Notes under the pieces: generated by a model
Told to the model about the DNA's origin: nothing
The model's database searches: none
What the model saw: only the letters and a program-made list of their open reading frames with translations
Shown here: piece by piece, positions 19,288-26,036 of the stretch
Layout: every line of letters begins with the position of its first letter
Numbering within the stretch: the first letter of the stretch is position 1
Made by a program: the position numbers and the translations under genes
Source: Bacillota bacterium
GTDB taxonomy: Bacteria > Bacillota > Limnochordia > Darwinibacteriales > Darwinibacteriaceae
Direction of reading: 5' to 3'
Length of the DNA: 35,321 nt
NCBI GenBank assembly: GCA_012838305.1
Contig: DUPN01000068.1
Coordinates: forward strand, 1-35,321

Positions 19288-19593
19288 ATGCAAAAAAAAC
19301 TCGTATGTTCACTTCTTGTCCTGACGTTGCTTATGGGTATGGCCGGCACAAGCTTGGCCGCTGCTGCGTCCCCGCCGCTCCCCTTCGGTCAGGAGGTGAT
19401 TCCCCTCACCGAGGACGAAATGGAAGAGGTCGACGGGGCCTGGGGCGCAACTTTAGTCAAGACGGCTGTAGGCGCAGCTGTGGCAGGAGCCAGTTACCTC
19501 CTAACCACTCCCCGGGACGATTGGAATTGGAGTGACGGACTCAAGCACACCGCAGCCGGGGCGCTTAGTGGTCTTGCAGGCAGCTTCTTCTAA
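19288..19593 (+). CDS. Small exported peptide, bacteriocin-like precursor with Sec signal and double-glycine-type leader
   Basis: The 101-residue product has a Sec signal peptide (residues 1-25: Lys-rich start, hydrophobic LVCSLLVLTLLMGMAG, then SLA-A). A short Pro-rich spacer follows, then LTEDEMEEVDGA (about 41-52). That segment fits the double-glycine leader consensus LSxxELxxIxGG position by position: L-12, T-11, E-8, M-7, V-4, G-2, A-1. Cleavage after GA would release a 50-residue core, WGATLVK...LAGSFF, with two Gly/Ala-rich amphipathic stretches (VGAAVAGA and AAGALSGLAGSFF, containing GxxxG) around an acidic Trp-containing middle (DDWNWSDG). This is the build of class II bacteriocins. 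AAGGAG lies seven bases before ATG 19288. A small membrane protein follows. Bacteriocin function is inferred; a structural or signalling secreted peptide is possible. Confidence 0.75.
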   Translation: MQKKLVCSLLVLTLLMGMAGTSLAAAASPPLPFGQEVIPLTEDEMEEVDGAWGATLVKTAVGAAVAGASYLLTTPRDDWNWSDGLKHTAAGALSGLAGSFF

Positions 19594-19607
19594 GCAACCA
19601 GGACTTT

Positions 19608-19631
19608 GCTGCCCAGGGTAACCTGGGCAGC
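19608..19631 (+). other. GNRA-capped intercistronic hairpin
   Basis: GCTGCCCAGG (19608-19617) pairs perfectly over 10 bp with CCTGGGCAGC (19622-19631) around a GTAA tetraloop, a GNRA type. No T tract follows, so it is not a classic terminator. It lies 15 bases after the peptide stop and 15 bases before the next gene's Shine-Dalgarno. It may stabilise the upstream message or lower readthrough to the downstream gene. Confidence 0.65.
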
Positions 19632-19656
19632 CACTTCAACGATATGAGGTGATCAA

Positions 19657-19974
19657 ATGCCTTTTTCTCAAGCTCTCGTCCTGTGGGGTCTGGTATCAGT
19701 GGTGCTAGTTGCTCTGGGACTATGGCGGCGTAAAGCCCTTGACGCCAGCCTGATTGGGTTAGCGTTGGTCTCATCTACGATCCTAACTGGACTGGCCATG
19801 CTCTACCCCATCACGCAAACGGCAAGCTTCATGGGAATAGCAGTGGGTTGGATCCGTAACTTTCTGGTCTATACCATTCTCTTAGGCCTTCTGACCAAGA
19901 CCCCCGTCAAAGAAGGTGCCAAAAACGGCATTCTCTTCGCCAGCATCCTGGTTCTGATTGAGCTTTTCGTGTAG
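19657..19974 (+). CDS. Small integral membrane protein, candidate immunity protein
   Basis: A 105-residue, very hydrophobic protein with three or four predicted membrane spans: about 4-22 (ALVLWGLVSVVLVALGLW), 30-50 (ASLIGLALVSSTILTGLAML), 57-79 and 90-104. A short basic loop (RRKALD) lies between the first two. I recognise no family. GAGGTGA lies five bases before ATG 19657. It is 63 bases downstream of the exported peptide gene in the same direction, with no promoter visible between them, so it is probably co-transcribed. Small multi-span proteins next to bacteriocin precursors are often immunity factors, and that is the basis of the suggestion. Its stop is one base from the stop of the converging transporter gene. 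Confidence 0.7.
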   Translation: MPFSQALVLWGLVSVVLVALGLWRRKALDASLIGLALVSSTILTGLAMLYPITQTASFMGIAVGWIRNFLVYTILLGLLTKTPVKEGAKNGILFASILVLIELFV

Positions 19975-19975
19975 G

Positions 19976-20854
19976 TCAAGATGAGGAGGTCTGACCCGCT
20001 CCGCCCCGCCACACAAAGAAGATGCCCAGCAGAGTCAGGAAACTGCCTAACACCTCCAAGAGCGAGGGTATTTCCCCCAAAGCCAATATGGCCAGAATGC
20101 TCGCTCCAACGGGCTCTCCCAAAACCACGATGGAAACCATGGTGGCGGGAAGATACCTGAGGGCCCAATTGAGGCTGTTGTGCCCCAAGACAGTGGGTAC
20201 CAAGGCTAAAGCGCCAAAGATGAGCCAGGTTTTGCAGGTGTATCCTCGAAGAGGAAGACCACCAATCCACACATAGAGAGCCAAGACCACACTGGCCGTT
20301 CCATGGATGATGGCGGAATAAAGCGACAGGGACAAATCGCGGCGGAGACTACGTCCTACCGCTAAATAGCCCGCCATCATCACAGCTCCCCCTAAAGCTA
20401 GCATATTCCCAAAAAGTCTGGATGCCTCTGCCTGCGATTGGCTTAAGGTGACCAGGACACCGCCTAACAAAGCCACGAACAGACCAGTCCACATCAACCT
20501 GGTGGGTTTTTCCCCCAGGAAGAGCACGGAGATCAGAAAGACCCACAGAGGTTGGGTGGTGACCAGCACAACGGAACTGGCCACACTGGTGTACTCAAGG
20601 GAGGTCATCCAGAACAGAAAGTGCCCCGCCAGAAGCGTTCCAGCACCCAAGGCCAAAAGCAGCTGGCCACGGGAGAGAGCTGCCGACGGGCTCTGTTTGA
20701 GGGCCAGTGGCGTAAAGAACAATGTGGCAAAGAACATGCGGTAAAAGGCGATCACAGCAGGGGGTGCCCCCGCCAGTCGGATTAAGACGGCAGATGTGGA
20801 GATGGCTGCAACGCCGCCAACTAAGGCTGCAGTAATGGACTTCTTGGATACCAC
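19976..20854 (-). CDS. EamA/DMT-family transporter
   Basis: A 292-residue drug/metabolite transporter superfamily protein with ten membrane helices arranged as two five-helix EamA repeats (about 8-137 and 150-283). Typical motifs are VIAFYRMFFATLFFTPLAL in the first half and NSLNWALRYLPATMVSIVVLGEPVGASILAILALGE in the second. Members export or import amino acids and other metabolites; the substrate is unknown here. The start is GTG 20854 with GGGAGAG nine bases upstream. It is 14 bases after the B116-like gene and closes the udk operon. Confidence 0.88.
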   Translation of the reverse strand: MVSKKSITAALVGGVAAISTSAVLIRLAGAPPAVIAFYRMFFATLFFTPLALKQSPSAALSRGQLLLALGAGTLLAGHFLFWMTSLEYTSVASSVVLVTTQPLWVFLISVLFLGEKPTRLMWTGLFVALLGGVLVTLSQSQAEASRLFGNMLALGGAVMMAGYLAVGRSLRRDLSLSLYSAIIHGTASVVLALYVWIGGLPLRGYTCKTWLIFGALALVPTVLGHNSLNWALRYLPATMVSIVVLGEPVGASILAILALGEIPSLLEVLGSFLTLLGIFFVWRGGAGQTSSS

Positions 20855-20868
20855 GGCTCGACTCTCCC

Positions 20869-21252
20869 TCAGTCAAGCCTTTCCAATAATTGCAGCCCAA
20901 AACCTATCTGAAACATTTCGGCCGCGGTTAGAATGCGACCCTCAGGGGGGCGTACATTGAGTTTTAGGGCGATGGCCTTTTGGCCTATCTTTTGTCTGTA
21001 TTCAATGCGGTTCATAGGTACATCCACCTGTAGAATGCTGGAGAGTACTTCAGCACTGGCATGGTGCCCTACTGCAGACATATACCCGTGGGTTTGGATC
21101 AACTGCCTAGCCTCGGCGACGTCTATATCAGTAACTCGATACAAACCCGCAGTGGTACAAACAGGGCCGTTGAAAAGGACAACGGGCAGATCCGCTCCCT
21201 CCACGCGCAAGAACTCCTGCAACTCCCCAAAGACCTGGACCCGTCCTTCCAT
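20869..21252 (-). CDS. STIV B116-like (DUF1874/YddF-type) protein
   Basis: The 127-residue product matches, from memory of the family, the B116 fold known from the archaeal virus STIV and from YddF of the Bacillus element ICEBs1. Recognisable blocks in order are LFNGPVCTTAGLYRVTDIDVAEA (about 26-48), SAVGHHASAEVLSSILQVDVPMNR (about 59-82) and ALKLNVRPPEGRILTAAEM (about 95-113). The core pattern is S-A-[IV]-G-H-x-x-[TS]-A-x-x-L-S-x-[LI]-L. The molecular function is not established to my knowledge. An N-terminal extension of about 22 residues precedes the conserved part. GGGGG lies about eight bases before ATG 21252. It sits 12 bases after udk and 14 before the EamA gene, in what looks like a normal chromosomal operon. 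Confidence 0.75.
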   Translation of the reverse strand: MEGRVQVFGELQEFLRVEGADLPVVLFNGPVCTTAGLYRVTDIDVAEARQLIQTHGYMSAVGHHASAEVLSSILQVDVPMNRIEYRQKIGQKAIALKLNVRPPEGRILTAAEMFQIGFGLQLLERLD

Positions 21253-21264
21253 ACCTTATCCCCC

Positions 21265-21909
21265 TCAGCTTTCTTTGGCGGTTGCGACCAAGCGGTTTTC
21301 ACCATCATAAAGATACTGCCGCAATACAGCAGCCACTGTCTCCAACGCGACTTGATTGCGGCCTCCTTCGGGCACAATCAGATCGGCATGCTTCTTGGAC
21401 GGTTCCACAAAAGCCTCGTGCATTGGCTTAACGGTCTTCAAGTACTGGCTGTGCACCGACTCTAAGGTGCGACCGCGCTCCAAAACGTCCCGGATCAGGC
21501 GGCGCAGTACCCGCACATCAGAATCGGTATCCACGAAGACCTTCAAGTCAAACATCTCCCGCAAGAGCGGATTGACCAAGACCAGAATCCCCTCCACAAT
21601 CACAATCGACCGCGGTTCCACCGTAATCCTGTGGGGAGTGCGACAGTATGTCTCAAAATCATAGACGGGCACTTGAATCGAAGCGCCGCCCCTCAGACTG
21701 CGCAAATGTTCAATCAGGAGCTCATCTTCGAACGCATTGGGATGATCATAGTTGATCTGCAGACGCTCAGAGAAGCTCAGCTCCGTATTGGCCACATAAT
21801 AGGAGTCTTGGGAAATAATAACGCAGTTGTCACCCATGGCACCTTGCAGGGCTTCTGCGAATGTGGTCTTGCCCGAACCGGTACCGCCTGCAATTCCTAC
21901 AATTAACAT
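21265..21909 (-). CDS. udk: Uridine kinase
   Basis: Phosphorylates uridine and cytidine to UMP/CMP in pyrimidine salvage. The 214-residue protein starts MLIVGIAGGTGSGKTTFAE with the Walker A motif GGTGSGKT (8-15). DSYY (about 40), the acceptor-binding YDHPNAFEDELL (about 54), VPVYDFETYCRT (about 79), VEGILVL (about 102) and RRLIRDVLERGRT (about 131) follow. The length agrees with bacterial Udk. The frame extends to 21987, but GGTGA just before ATG 21909 and family alignment favour this start. It is divergent from the DJ-1 gene (110 bases) and leads an operon with the B116-like and EamA genes. Confidence 0.93.
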   Translation of the reverse strand: MLIVGIAGGTGSGKTTFAEALQGAMGDNCVIISQDSYYVANTELSFSERLQINYDHPNAFEDELLIEHLRSLRGGASIQVPVYDFETYCRTPHRITVEPRSIVIVEGILVLVNPLLREMFDLKVFVDTDSDVRVLRRLIRDVLERGRTLESVHSQYLKTVKPMHEAFVEPSKKHADLIVPEGGRNQVALETVAAVLRQYLYDGENRLVATAKES

Positions 21910-22019
21910 ATCAATCACCCACATCTTTACCTTCACTGCTGCAAAAAAGTCCGTTATCCCACTGCGGCAAGGAATCAGCCCATCCATAGAGAAAGATAAA
22001 AAGGAGAGGAGTGAATTCC

Positions 22020-22526
22020 ATGAAAAAAGTTGCCCTTGTCATCGCTGAACGCGAGTTTCGTGATGAAGAGTACCAAGTACCACATAGGATTCTGAAAGAA
22101 GCCGGTTTTAGCGTCTTAACCGCCTCAACCTCCACCAGCACGGCCGTGGGAAAGTTGGGCCTCAAAGTAAGGCCCGACACACTGATTTCCGACCTAAAGC
22201 CTGATGAACTCGATGCCTTGGTCTTTATTGGCGGCGGGGGCTCAGAGCAATACTTCGACGATCCCCTAGCACATCGCCTCGCCTCAGCCATGGTGGAGCT
22301 GGATAGGGTCTTGGGCGCAATCTGCATCGCTCCCGTCATTTTGGCCAAGGCCAAGGTGCTCGAAGGGAAAAAAGCTACAGTTTTCCCTGACGGCGCCTCC
22401 ATCCTCAAACAATATGGTGCCGATTACACAGGATCGGACGTGGAAATTGACGGCAAGATCATCACGGGTAACGGCCCAGACGCAGCTGACGCCTTTGGCC
22501 GCTCTCTAATCCGGCTACTCAGCTAA
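22020..22526 (+). CDS. DJ-1/PfpI family protein
   Basis: A 168-residue flavodoxin-like protein of the DJ-1/ThiJ/PfpI superfamily. The N-terminal strand is MKKVALVIAEREFRDEEY, with the conserved Glu in EREF/RDEE. The nucleophile elbow is GAICIAPVILAKA with the Cys at about residue 100. Members act as glyoxalase/deglycase-like enzymes, chaperones or proteases; which applies here is undetermined. ATG 22020 is eight bases after GAGGAG; the in-frame GTG at 22011 overlaps that site and is rejected. Its last 12 bases overlap the 3' end of converging niaR. Confidence 0.9.
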   Translation: MKKVALVIAEREFRDEEYQVPHRILKEAGFSVLTASTSTSTAVGKLGLKVRPDTLISDLKPDELDALVFIGGGGSEQYFDDPLAHRLASAMVELDRVLGAICIAPVILAKAKVLEGKKATVFPDGASILKQYGADYTGSDVEIDGKIITGNGPDAADAFGRSLIRLLS

Positions 22527-23054
22527 AAAGCCTGCTTGGCGCAGCGCGTCCCGGACGGCCTCCATTACCTCGCTTGTGGGGGCTTCAACCGTATGCAAAT
22601 GATAGCCGTCCGTTAGTACCAAGAGGGGCTCCGCATGGAGTTCCTCCATTTTTTTGACAAACTGCCTCACCTCAGCCCGGGAGGAGACCTGTAAGTTGGC
22701 GGTCAACTCCCCATACAGAGGATGCTCCACCGTAACATCGAGAACGGTGGCCCCTAAATCCACAATCAGATTCAGCTCTTGGGCGATGGTCCCTTGATCA
22801 CTGGCATGGCGCACAGCGATGGTACTGCGGTGGACGGCGTTCAGCTGCGGTCTGTAGAGGAGATAACCTTGGGGAGTGGCAATGATTTGCTCTCCGCGAG
22901 CTCGGAGGACTGCCACATCACCGACGATGATTTGCCGAGTAACCCCTAAAACGCCACTTAAGTGCGATCCAGTCAGGGGAGATGTAGCCTTCCGCAAAAG
23001 CTCCAAGAGCTCATTTCTGCGTTCTTCCTGTGTCATCTGGTTTTTCGCCCCCAT
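22515..23054 (-). CDS. niaR: Niacin-responsive repressor NiaR (HTH + 3H domain)
   Basis: Transcriptional repressor of NAD precursor genes that uses nicotinate as corepressor. The 179 residues comprise an HTH_11 winged helix (about 8-66: RRNELLELLRKATSPLTGSHLSGVLGVTRQIIVGDVAVLR) and a 3H domain (about 75-175). Its three conserved His are in VRHAS, VEHPLYGEL and DGYHLHTVEAP and bind metal in the family. It is divergent from niaX with a perfect palindrome between them, so it probably controls niaX and itself. The start is uncertain: ATG 23054 has only a weak GAGCAG upstream, and ATG 23036 is an alternative. Confidence 0.92.
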   Translation of the reverse strand: MGAKNQMTQEERRNELLELLRKATSPLTGSHLSGVLGVTRQIIVGDVAVLRARGEQIIATPQGYLLYRPQLNAVHRSTIAVRHASDQGTIAQELNLIVDLGATVLDVTVEHPLYGELTANLQVSSRAEVRQFVKKMEELHAEPLLVLTDGYHLHTVEAPTSEVMEAVRDALRQAGFLAE

Positions 23055-23060
23055 CTGCTC

Positions 23061-23089
23061 TTGTCAGAGAGCTCTAAGTGGTGTATGAT
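23061..23089 (+). promoter_or_regulatory. niaX promoter
   Basis: TTGTCA (23061-23066), a 17-base spacer and TATGAT (23084-23089). The NiaR palindrome begins at the next base, covering the transcription start, which is a classic repression geometry. Confidence 0.7.
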
Positions 23090-23112
23090 ACAGGTGTATA
23101 TACACCTGTTAG
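23085..23112 (-). promoter_or_regulatory. Possible niaR promoter
   Basis: On the minus strand CTAACA (23112-23107), 16 bases and TATCAT (23090-23085) point toward niaR. The palindrome fills the spacer. The -35 is weak, so this is tentative, but it would explain autoregulation from one operator. Confidence 0.4.
23090..23109. promoter_or_regulatory. NiaR operator (perfect 20-bp palindrome)
   Basis: ACAGGTGTAT followed directly by its exact complement ATACACCTGT. The ACAGGTGT/ACACCTGT half-sites resemble the NiaR (YrxA) motif described for Firmicutes and Thermotoga. The site lies between divergent niaR and niaX, just after the niaX -10. Confidence 0.85.
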
Positions 23113-23131
23113 ACCTATGAGGAGTGACATT

Positions 23132-23653
23132 ATGCGCATGACCATGAAAGACTTACTCTACGGCGCTCTGCTCACCGCACTGGCTCTGTTAATTCCCCTG
23201 GCGTTTCAGGGGTGGCTCCAAGTTGCGATCCCGCCATTTTCCGCGACCCTAGCTAGCCATCTCCCCACAATGTTGGCCATGACCGTAAGCCCCTGGGTGG
23301 CCATCTTAGTGGGTCTAGGTTCTAGTTTCGGCTTTTTTATGACTTTGGGACCCATTGTGGCCATGCGTGCCTTAACCCACGCGGTGTTTGGAGGAGTAGG
23401 AGCCAAACTCTATCAAAAGGGATTTGCATTGTGGCAGATCCTCCTAATTACCCTGCCCATCCATGCTCTAAGCGAAGCCGCTGTGGTCATGCTCTTTGAT
23501 TTCAGCCTCCATCAAGCCTTGCTCCTTGTGGGCCTTGGTACAGCCTTGCACCATACCGCGGACAGTATCATCACTCTCTCCGTTTATGGTTCCTTGCGCA
23601 AAGCCGGTGTCCCCTTAGGCCTCCGGGCGAAAGGCACCGTGCGCAACTTCTAA
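23132..23653 (+). CDS. niaX: Niacin ECF transporter S component NiaX
   Basis: Substrate-binding membrane subunit of an energy-coupling factor importer, expected to take up nicotinate. The 173-residue protein has about six hydrophobic segments and no ATPase domain. The motif SHLPTMLAMTVSPWVAILVGLGSSFGFF and an RALTHAVFG stretch suit the NiaX/QueT-like S-component fold. Identity as NiaX rests mainly on the adjacent NiaR gene and operator. The general ECF module (EcfA/A'/T) is not in the window and must be shared. GAGGAG lies about seven bases before ATG 23132; the frame upstream to 23078 crosses the operator and is not coding. Its last 39 bases overlap the converging reductase gene. Confidence 0.85.
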   Translation: MRMTMKDLLYGALLTALALLIPLAFQGWLQVAIPPFSATLASHLPTMLAMTVSPWVAILVGLGSSFGFFMTLGPIVAMRALTHAVFGGVGAKLYQKGFALWQILLITLPIHALSEAAVVMLFDFSLHQALLLVGLGTALHHTADSIITLSVYGSLRKAGVPLGLRAKGTVRNF

Positions 23654-24751
23654 GGACTCAATGATGGCAATATTCTGTGGACACAGCGTCTCACACTGCC
23701 CGCAGGCCACGCAGCGTCCGGCGTCCTGACCGCGTTTTAGCAGCTGACCATACTGCCACCGGCCCCCGTCGAAGCTGTTGTAGATGTGAGCCTCATTGTA
23801 CAGCTCGAAAATCCTCGGGATCGCTACGTCCTGGGGACAAGGCAGACAGTACTTGCAGTTTGTGCAGAGAACTTTCACTCTCTGCGCATAGATCTCCTTG
23901 GCCTTCCGAATGAGGTCAAGTTCTTTTTTCGTCAAGGAGTTGGGCGTCGCCCGAACCATGGTGCGAACATTTTCCTCCACTTCTTCCAGGCGACTCATAC
24001 CGCTGAGGATCAGAGAGACTTCCGGGTGATTGGCCACCCAGCGAAAAGCCCATTCGGCCGGTGTGCGCTGGATGGGAGCATCGGCAAAAAGTTCTTCGAG
24101 TTCGGGGGGCAGATTGTTTACCAAACGTCCTCCTCGCAGAGGCTCCATAATGATCACGCCCAGCCCTTTGGAGGCGGCATACTTCAGTCCCGCTAAGCCC
24201 GCCTGATAACATTCATCCATGTAATTGAACTGAATCTGGCAAACATCCCAGGGATAGGCATCCACAATATCCCGAAAAACAGCTAGATCGTCATGGAACG
24301 AAAACCCCACATTGCCAATGAGGCCCTTGGAATGTGCGTTTTCCAAGAATTCCAGTGCTTCACACTGTACCGCCTTATGCCAGGAATCTCGGCCAAGAGC
24401 ATGGAGTAGGTAGTAATCCACTCGTTCAACGCCTAGACGTTTCAACTGCTCGTTAAAGAGGCGTTCACAGTCTCGCGGTGACTCCAGCAGCCAAACCGGC
24501 ATCTTGGTGGCGATATGTACCTTTTCTCCATATCCATTTTGGATCACCTTGCCCACGAATTCTTCACTCTTACCACCGTGGTAGGTATAGGCGGTATCCA
24601 GGTAATTGACGCCGGAATCGATGGCATAGCGCACCATAGCCAGGGCCGTTTCCTCATCGATGGCGCCATCGGGCAAGGTGGGTAAACGCATACAGCCAAA
24701 ACCCAACAAGCTGACCTCGTTCTTTGTGTTCCCCATCTGTCTCGTCTGCAC
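23615..24751 (-). CDS. Aldo/keto reductase with C-terminal 4Fe-4S domain
   Basis: A 378-residue member of the clostridial AKR-ferredoxin fusion family. The AKR barrel (about 1-285) holds the catalytic tetrad Asp52 and Tyr57 (YLDTAYTYHGG), Lys83 (IATKMP) and His117 (YLLHAL). The C-terminal part has two cysteine clusters, CTNCKYCLPCP (about 296) and CVACGQCETLCP (about 347), each able to take part in 4Fe-4S binding. It is probably an oxidoreductase coupling a carbonyl substrate to ferredoxin-level electrons; the substrate is unknown. The start is GTG 24751, preceded by GGGGTGA, which gives the family's usual N-terminus. Its 3' end overlaps niaX by 39 bases in convergent orientation. Confidence 0.9.
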   Translation of the reverse strand: MQTRQMGNTKNEVSLLGFGCMRLPTLPDGAIDEETALAMVRYAIDSGVNYLDTAYTYHGGKSEEFVGKVIQNGYGEKVHIATKMPVWLLESPRDCERLFNEQLKRLGVERVDYYLLHALGRDSWHKAVQCEALEFLENAHSKGLIGNVGFSFHDDLAVFRDIVDAYPWDVCQIQFNYMDECYQAGLAGLKYAASKGLGVIIMEPLRGGRLVNNLPPELEELFADAPIQRTPAEWAFRWVANHPEVSLILSGMSRLEEVEENVRTMVRATPNSLTKKELDLIRKAKEIYAQRVKVLCTNCKYCLPCPQDVAIPRIFELYNEAHIYNSFDGGRWQYGQLLKRGQDAGRCVACGQCETLCPQNIAIIESLEVAHGAFRPEA

Positions 24752-24862
24752 TTGATCACCCCTCTAACATATTCTCACTCCCCGGTCTTTTTCCCTGCCT
24801 TCCTCAAAACAGGAATCCGTAATCAAACCCCGAAATACTTGACAAGCAAAGGAGCGATCGAG

Positions 24863-26035
24863 ATGTCAAACCCCTATGTCATGGCTCTGGCCGGCTTCGT
24901 CGCCGGCATCCTCATAACCTACGCATGGATGATAAAACGCCAGACCAGCCTGGCGGCGAAGCTTAGTCTAGCGGAGGAAAGCAAAGTGCAGCAGGAGGAG
25001 TACCTCAGCAAGGTGGAAAGCCAGTTTCAGGCGGCCTTTCAGAATCTTGCCCAGGAGATCCTAGAGAGCAAGGCAGTATCGCTGACAAGCCACAATCAAG
25101 AACAGATACAAACGCTCTTAGAGCCCCTGCGGGAACGCATCCTGGAGTTCCAGGACCGGGTGGAAAAAACCCACAGAGAAAGCATGATCAAAATCGGTTC
25201 CTTAGAACAAGTGGGGTTAACAATGTCCGCGGAAGCCCAGCGCCTAACCACAGCCCTCAAAGGCGAGGTAAAGACCCAGGGAGACTGGGGCGAAATGATT
25301 CTAGAGAGCATTTTAGAGGCTTCGGGTTTGCGAGCAGGACATGAGTTTGTGCTGCAGGGAGAAGGCCTCGAACTGCGCAGTGAAAGCGGAACCAAAATCC
25401 GGCCTGACGTGGTTGTCAGACTTCCGGAAAAGCGCCACCTGATCATCGACTCCAAGGTCTCCCTGGTTGCCTACGAGCGGTATATAAAAGCGGAATGCCC
25501 TGAGGAACAACAAACACAAGCAAAGGAACTGGTTCGCTCAGTTAAGGCCCATACCGATGGGCTCAGAAACCGCTTCTACCAAGGCCAGGGGAGCATCAAT
25601 TCCCCCGATTTCGTGCTCCTCTTTATGCCCCTCGAATCAGCCTACTCCCTAGCCTTGCAGACCGATCAGGGCCTTTTCCAGTATGCCTGGGATCGCAAAG
25701 TGGTAATTACCACCCCCACCACCCTAATGGCTACGCTCTGGATCATCGCCAACATCTGGCAACAAGAACAGCAAAGGGCTAATGCTCTGGAAATCGCTCG
25801 CCAGGGAGGGGCACTCTACGATAAGTTTGTCGGATTTGTAAGCTCCTTAGAGGATCTGGGACGCCTTTTGGAGCGTTCCCAAAACGCATACGACCAGGCC
25901 CTCAACCAGTTGAAGACGGGGCGAGGGAACCTAATTTCCAGGGCGGAAAGCCTTCGTTCATTAGGCTTAACCACAAGTAAATCCCTGGATAGCAAGCTAC
26001 GGGATGAAGCATGCCAAGAGGATGATTCCGCCTAG
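24863..26035 (+). CDS. rmuC: DNA recombination protein RmuC homologue
   Basis: RmuC limits inversions at short inverted repeats in E. coli and has a predicted endonuclease-like core. The 390-residue protein has one N-terminal membrane helix (about 5-23), a coiled coil (about 30-125), and the RmuC domain. The domain carries GDWGEMILESILEASGL (about 142) and a PD-(D/E)xK-like RPDVVVRLPEKRHLIIDSKVSL (about 181). VLLFMPLESAYSLAL and VVITTPTTLMATLWIIANIWQQEQQ follow. ATG 24863 has AAGGAG nine bases upstream. The frame extends to 24752, but no ribosome site supports that. Its stop is one base from that of the converging protease gene. Confidence 0.92.
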   Translation: MSNPYVMALAGFVAGILITYAWMIKRQTSLAAKLSLAEESKVQQEEYLSKVESQFQAAFQNLAQEILESKAVSLTSHNQEQIQTLLEPLRERILEFQDRVEKTHRESMIKIGSLEQVGLTMSAEAQRLTTALKGEVKTQGDWGEMILESILEASGLRAGHEFVLQGEGLELRSESGTKIRPDVVVRLPEKRHLIIDSKVSLVAYERYIKAECPEEQQTQAKELVRSVKAHTDGLRNRFYQGQGSINSPDFVLLFMPLESAYSLALQTDQGLFQYAWDRKVVITTPTTLMATLWIIANIWQQEQQRANALEIARQGGALYDKFVGFVSSLEDLGRLLERSQNAYDQALNQLKTGRGNLISRAESLRSLGLTTSKSLDSKLRDEACQEDDSA

Positions 26036-26036
26036 C

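Noticed and set aside
24839-24844. TTGACA just upstream of rmuC
   Set aside because: A matching -10 would fall at the start codon, so it cannot be the rmuC promoter.
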